From Chrysoperla carnea (Eukaryota; Arthropoda; Insecta; Neuroptera; Chrysopidae), in assembly GCF_905475395.1 (NCBI RefSeq), contig NC_058338.1, forward strand, positions 91,001,435-91,065,434: 64,000 nt of DNA, written 5' to 3'. Positions within the stretch are counted from its first letter, which is position 1. Every line of letters begins with the position of its first letter. The translations under genes were made by a program, and so were the position numbers. Below, one piece after another: positions 60,532 through 64,000 of the stretch. The notes beneath the pieces are model-generated. The model had not been told where the DNA came from. It was given only the letters and a program-made list of their open reading frames with translations, and did no database searches.

Positions 60532-61420
60532 GTATATATGAAATATACATAGTATATTAACTTTAGTCCCAAGCTTGTAAAGCTTAAAAATAATGATGCT
60601 AGGAAAAAAATTTTGTCGTAGGTGTTAACTAAATCACCTAATTAGTCCATTTCCGGTTGTCCGTCCGTCTGTGGACACGATAACTCAAAAACGAAAAAAG
60701 ATCTCGAGCTGAAATTTTTACAGCGTACTCAGGACGTAAAAAGTGAGGTCAAGTTAGGACCCATCTTGTAAACCGTTAGAGATAGAACAAAAGTTTAAAT
60801 ATAATAAAAAATGTTTATATTATCAATAATTAAACAACTTTTGTTTGAAACATTTTTCGTGAGGGTCGTGAGGGCGCCAATTAGGCGAAAATTTTATAAT
60901 ATGTACTATTCGCTCCGAGCGTGAATTTCGTTTCCATGACAACGATACACTACTTTAATTATAGAATTAATGGATGCATATATAATTGTGTGGATTGCAT
61001 TGAAAACTTACATTTAAAATTTAATATTCTTGTTTCACAAATTTAAATAAATAATTACGATAATTAACATTTGAAAAATAATATTTGTACAATTTGATTT
61101 CTTATTTTCACAATTTTTAATGCATTAAGTTTAATTAATTAGTGTTTTTCAATCATTTTAATTTGACAGTTTCTATATCATTAACATGTAAATAATTGCA
61201 AATTAGTCATAACAGCCCACTTTATCTCCAAAATTTTTCACTTAAAGCGCTGGCATCGATTTTATTATCCCTACCATGACTACGCACACAACGAATACTT
61301 GATAATCAGTTATGTATGTGTCATATGTTTGTATGTGTAATGTGATAAAGAAATCAACACTGACTATTCATGGTATTTCAACAATTAACTCAGTCAATTG
61401 TTTGTTTTCACTTGTTATTA
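60532..61420 (-). mobile_element. Family A element split by a family C insertion
   Basis: Reverse-orientation A: starts TTATACCATGTATATATGAA, then TTTCCGGTTGTCCGTCCG, AACCGTTAGAGATAGAAC, TTTGTTTGAAACATTTTTCG. It is interrupted at 60,910 and resumes at 61,297 with ACTTGATAATCAGTTATG, ending TTTTCACTTGTTATTA. The hairpin block is partly lost. Confidence 0.8.
60910..61296 (-). repeat. Family C element inserted in family A
   Basis: 387 bp from TCGCTCCGAGCGTGAATT to ACTACGCACACAACGAAT, reverse to 28,022-28,373. The A sequence reads straight through TACTAT and ACTTG on the two sides, so no host base pair was lost. Confidence 0.75.
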
Positions 61421-61568
61421 GTTTTTAGCAATCGGAGACCTTTAATTAAGTGATTAATAAAAATGTACATGTTTAAATATTATCTATTTTTATTTAAATT
61501 ATTTACAACATAGTTTAACAAAAAACTGCAGAAAACTACTATTTAGAAATACTAGCAAATATAATAAT

Positions 61569-62384
61569 TTAGAATTTTGGAGCTGGGCTATCGATGTTGG
61601 AGTAATCGCGTTTTGGAGAATAGAACTGCAACAAAAAGAAAAAAAAAACATTAATTTATCTTACCTAGAGAATGGTTGTACACTAAGAAAATACGATCTA
61701 AACGTCAAGATAATTCTTTTTTTTTATAGAAAGCTTCCTCAAACGTTAAATAAAATGGCAATTATTACCTTGTATTGCTTGTTGCGGTATGCATCATTTG
61801 GATTATTACTTCGGTCCCATGCTACATCAGGATTACGTGTAGCAAGTCTCAAAGTATAGTAGACTGCTCCGGCACAACCGACTCCAACGCAGACATATAA
61901 TGGAATTAACTATAAAAATAAGACAGACGGAATTAAAATTTAAAAACCATAATTCTAGACTTATTGTAAGCCTATCAAAAAAAATTTCTATTTAGATCAA
62001 TATCTAAATACTTATATAATAAACAACTAAAATTTTTTAAGTACTTTCAAAAAAAAAATAGTAATGTAATTTGAGCTTTCTTTTACATTAAATCAAGGAT
62101 TTCACAATTTAAAAAAAAATTTTGATGAAAATTTTAAGTTGTAAAGGACCTTCTAGAAATTATTTATAGATTAAAAGCAAAACGCAATCGTTATTTCTAT
62201 TTTTGGATAAAATTATTGAGCCTATAAAGACATAAAACGTCAAAAATGGTTGAATGACATAACCATTTAAATAAAATTTATTTATTTACATTTAAAATAT
62301 AATTTTTGTTATAAATAAGCAAAAGTTTTTTAATTTACTTACAGCTTTGTGCTTTTTCAAGCTCTGTAAACTTAAACCTTGCAT
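61569..62384 (-). CDS. NDUFA4: NDUFA4 (MLRQ) subunit, three exons, 79 aa
   Basis: Small single-pass protein of the inner mitochondrial membrane, first assigned to complex I and later shown to be a cytochrome c oxidase component. Exons in gene order: 62384-62343, 61909-61769, 61625-61569, with phase 0 at both joints. The protein starts MQGLSLQSLKKHKA, has the membrane helix LIPLYVCVGVGCAGAVYY, then the family signature TLRLATRNPDVAWDR and KQYKFYSP near the end. Length matches the family (about 80 residues). AATAAA for the coding strand lies about 75 bp past the stop. It is divergent from TOMM7. Intact. Confidence 0.95.
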
Positions 62385-63148
62385 TTTGATTTAATTATTA
62401 AGTTTTCCCAAAATTATTTTATCTGCTGATTCTATGTAGTATGTAAAATGGCGAATCTTTACTAATCGTAATCTGGAAGCCGAGTCATAACTATTTCCAT
62501 TACATTATTGAAATGAATTATTTTTTGAAAAAATTTATATTTCAATATTAAAAATGTAATTTTTTAAGAATGTTTTTAATATTAAATCTAATTAATATTG
62601 AATAGTTTCTAATTTTATGAAATTAGATTAAATATTTGATTTAGCGGTAAATTTGAATTATACACAAAAATTGTAATAACTAATAGGAATTTATATTTTT
62701 TTAGAAAATTTATATTATGTTGTTAATCTTATCTAAGTAGGTAATAAAATCTAAATATTGCAAAAGATATGGTATAACTTTATTTATCTGATTTTATTAG
62801 AAAAATCTAAGAACTTCCATTATTTACTTTTGGAAAATCTTTAAATGCATTTCCGATTATTTGAATAATAGACCCAGTTTCAAAAATTTGGGATTTTTTT
62901 AAAATACATATAATATTATTAAAAAAATAATAATAATAATAATAAAGAAATAAAAAGTATAGTCAGTTTAGAAGACGGCTGGATTTTAATGTTTCCATAG
63001 AAATGCTTGAAAAAAAATTTCAAAATAAATGTATTAAAATCAAATTGTCATTTAGTTTTCTTCATCGAGCTTTCTTTAAACTAAATAAATTTCTATAATA
63101 AATTATATTATATATTATCCAATAATTGAAAACAAAATTTACTAAAAA
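62385..63148. promoter_or_regulatory. Shared upstream region of NDUFA4 and TOMM7
   Basis: 764 bp between two divergent start codons, very AT-rich, with an ATA repeat near 62,925-62,945. No other gene fits. It must hold both promoters; no specific factor site was recognised. Confidence 0.55.
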
Positions 63149-63427
63149 ATGCCGGCGACTTGTCTGCCTGAAGTTGATTCGTGCAAACAAGAATTGTCAA
63201 AACGTAAAGTTCAAAGTAGAGTTAAAGGATTTTGTGACTTTTTTAAGTTTCTATTTCACTGGGGTTTTATACCATTCATTCTATTTTTGGGTAAAATAAG
63301 ATATTTCATATTTTTAAATATTACAGGAATCATAATTTTTTTGTGTGTGTGTTTATTTACAGGATGTAAAAAAGGCCCAGATAGTGGAAAATTGAGCTTT
63401 ACATTTGGTAATATTTTGTGGCAGTGA
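63149..63427 (+). CDS. TOMM7: TOM complex subunit Tom7, two exons, 68 aa
   Basis: Small tail-anchored subunit that helps assemble the protein import pore of the outer mitochondrial membrane. Exons 63149-63290 and 63363-63427, separated by a 72-bp intron (GTAAAA to TTTACAG). Reading through the intron also stays open, but splicing restores the conserved join: FHWGFIPFILFLG then CKKGPDSGKLSF, and the end GNILWQ. The WGFIP and KGPDxG blocks are the family signature. The N-terminus (MPATCLPEVDSCKQEL) is variable and slightly longer than in vertebrates (55 aa). AATAAA at 63,471. Intact. Confidence 0.92.
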   Translation: MPATCLPEVDSCKQELSKRKVQSRVKGFCDFFKFLFHWGFIPFILFLGKIRYFIFLNITGIIIFLCVCLFTGCKKGPDSGKLSFTFGNILWQ

Positions 63428-64000
63428 AATTTTTTAATGTTTTTGAAAAATGTTTCAAAATTGAAAATGTAATAAAAAAATTATGTGAAATAAATACAGT
63501 TTGAAAACGGTTGTTTAATTCGTGATGGTTGTATAAAAACAAAAATATGATTCATTTAGCGATTGGAAAATCCTTACTTTCGTAGTAGATTCTCAGTTCT
63601 CAAAAACTATTCTTCCAATCTTCAAATGAATCCGATTTTTGTAATTTTTGAATTAAATTTTTCTTATAAAATAAGTTTTATCAAATTCCAGAATTATTTG
63701 TGGTTTTTCGGTTTTTCTAAAGAAATAATAATGTTGCAAATAATGAAGACAAAGTAGGAAGGCTGTATTATTAACTTTGAAAATACATATAATAATATAT
63801 GATCTAAGGTTGTTAGACATTTAGTTAGAATTCAAATTAGCTTAGATTCGATTCCCGCGTTAAATTTGGAATACAATTAATGCACAGTAATGGCATCTAT
63901 AAGAATTTTATATACGTCAAAAAATATCTCTTATCAATTTACATATGGAGGGTAGAGATAAGGAGAATGATCGCTTTATATAAAAAATGTCTATCGAAAA
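63428..64000. other. 3' flank of TOMM7, no gene seen
   Basis: Contains the TOMM7 polyadenylation signals (63,471 and 63,489) and AT-rich DNA. The 64-residue ORF at 63,563 has no recognised domain. Confidence 0.6.

Larger units (their letters stand above)
58712..61568. other. Intergenic region between PPCS and NDUFA4
   Basis: PPCS upstream region, a TIR element at 59,690-60,325, a TA microsatellite near 60,480 and a family A copy split by C (60,532-61,420). No further gene recognised. NDUFA4 has its AATAAA (minus strand) at 61,489-61,494. Confidence 0.6.

Noticed and set aside
63291-63362. Unspliced 92-residue reading of TOMM7
   Set aside because: The 72-bp insert has GT-AG ends, splits the conserved FLG-CKKGPDSG block and codes for a Phe/Ile-rich stretch not found in Tom7.

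Overview
The window is nuclear DNA of an insect. It is AT-rich, its genes are split by GT-AG introns, and it is packed with short DNA-transposon derivatives. NDUFA4 (opening MQGLSLQSLKK), PPCS, TOMM7 and the SLC44 transporter are all of animal type, and the NDUFA4 sequence is most like insect forms. I could not settle the order. I saw no bacterial or plasmid features, no tRNA or rRNA genes and no CRISPR array.

Layout. 1-14,475: two tandem carboxylesterase genes on the + strand, each with six exons and a complete catalytic triad, offset by 8,538 bp. 16,065-17,077: the last exon of a minus-strand gene for a lysine-rich protein made of 11/22-residue amphipathic repeats. 17,100-36,700: about 20 kb with no recognised gene, holding nested and foldback DNA elements and a mariner relic. 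36,762-49,863: a choline transporter-like (SLC44/CTL) gene on the + strand, 12 exons found, only the 5' end missing. 50,250-50,960: the decayed tail of a LINE. 53,267-58,711: PPCS on the minus strand, five exons, complete, convergent with the SLC44 gene. 61,569-62,384: NDUFA4 on the minus strand, three exons, complete. 63,149-63,427: TOMM7 on the + strand, two exons, complete, divergent from NDUFA4 across 764 bp.

Genes together. NDUFA4 and TOMM7 both encode small mitochondrial membrane proteins and probably share a promoter region. PPCS makes a coenzyme A precursor, and SLC44 proteins carry choline. The esterases look like a young lineage-specific duplication of the kind linked to detoxification or lipid hydrolysis in insects. 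The genes do not form an operon or one pathway.

Repeats. I gave letters to the dispersed families. A (about 490-570 bp, eight copies) is the most abundant and sits inside other elements at several places. B and D are kilobase-scale palindromes. C is a unit of about 350-390 bp. E is a long-TIR MITE. G is a short hairpin. M and P are short dispersed repeats. Because B and the element at 41,809 are palindromes, the uninterrupted arm shows the pre-insertion site of A.

No clearly new biological system stood out. The best candidates for follow-up are the Cys-X-Cys N-terminal extension of the esterases, the sharp break in divergence between the two esterase copies, the 22-residue-repeat protein, and family A with its conserved hairpin.
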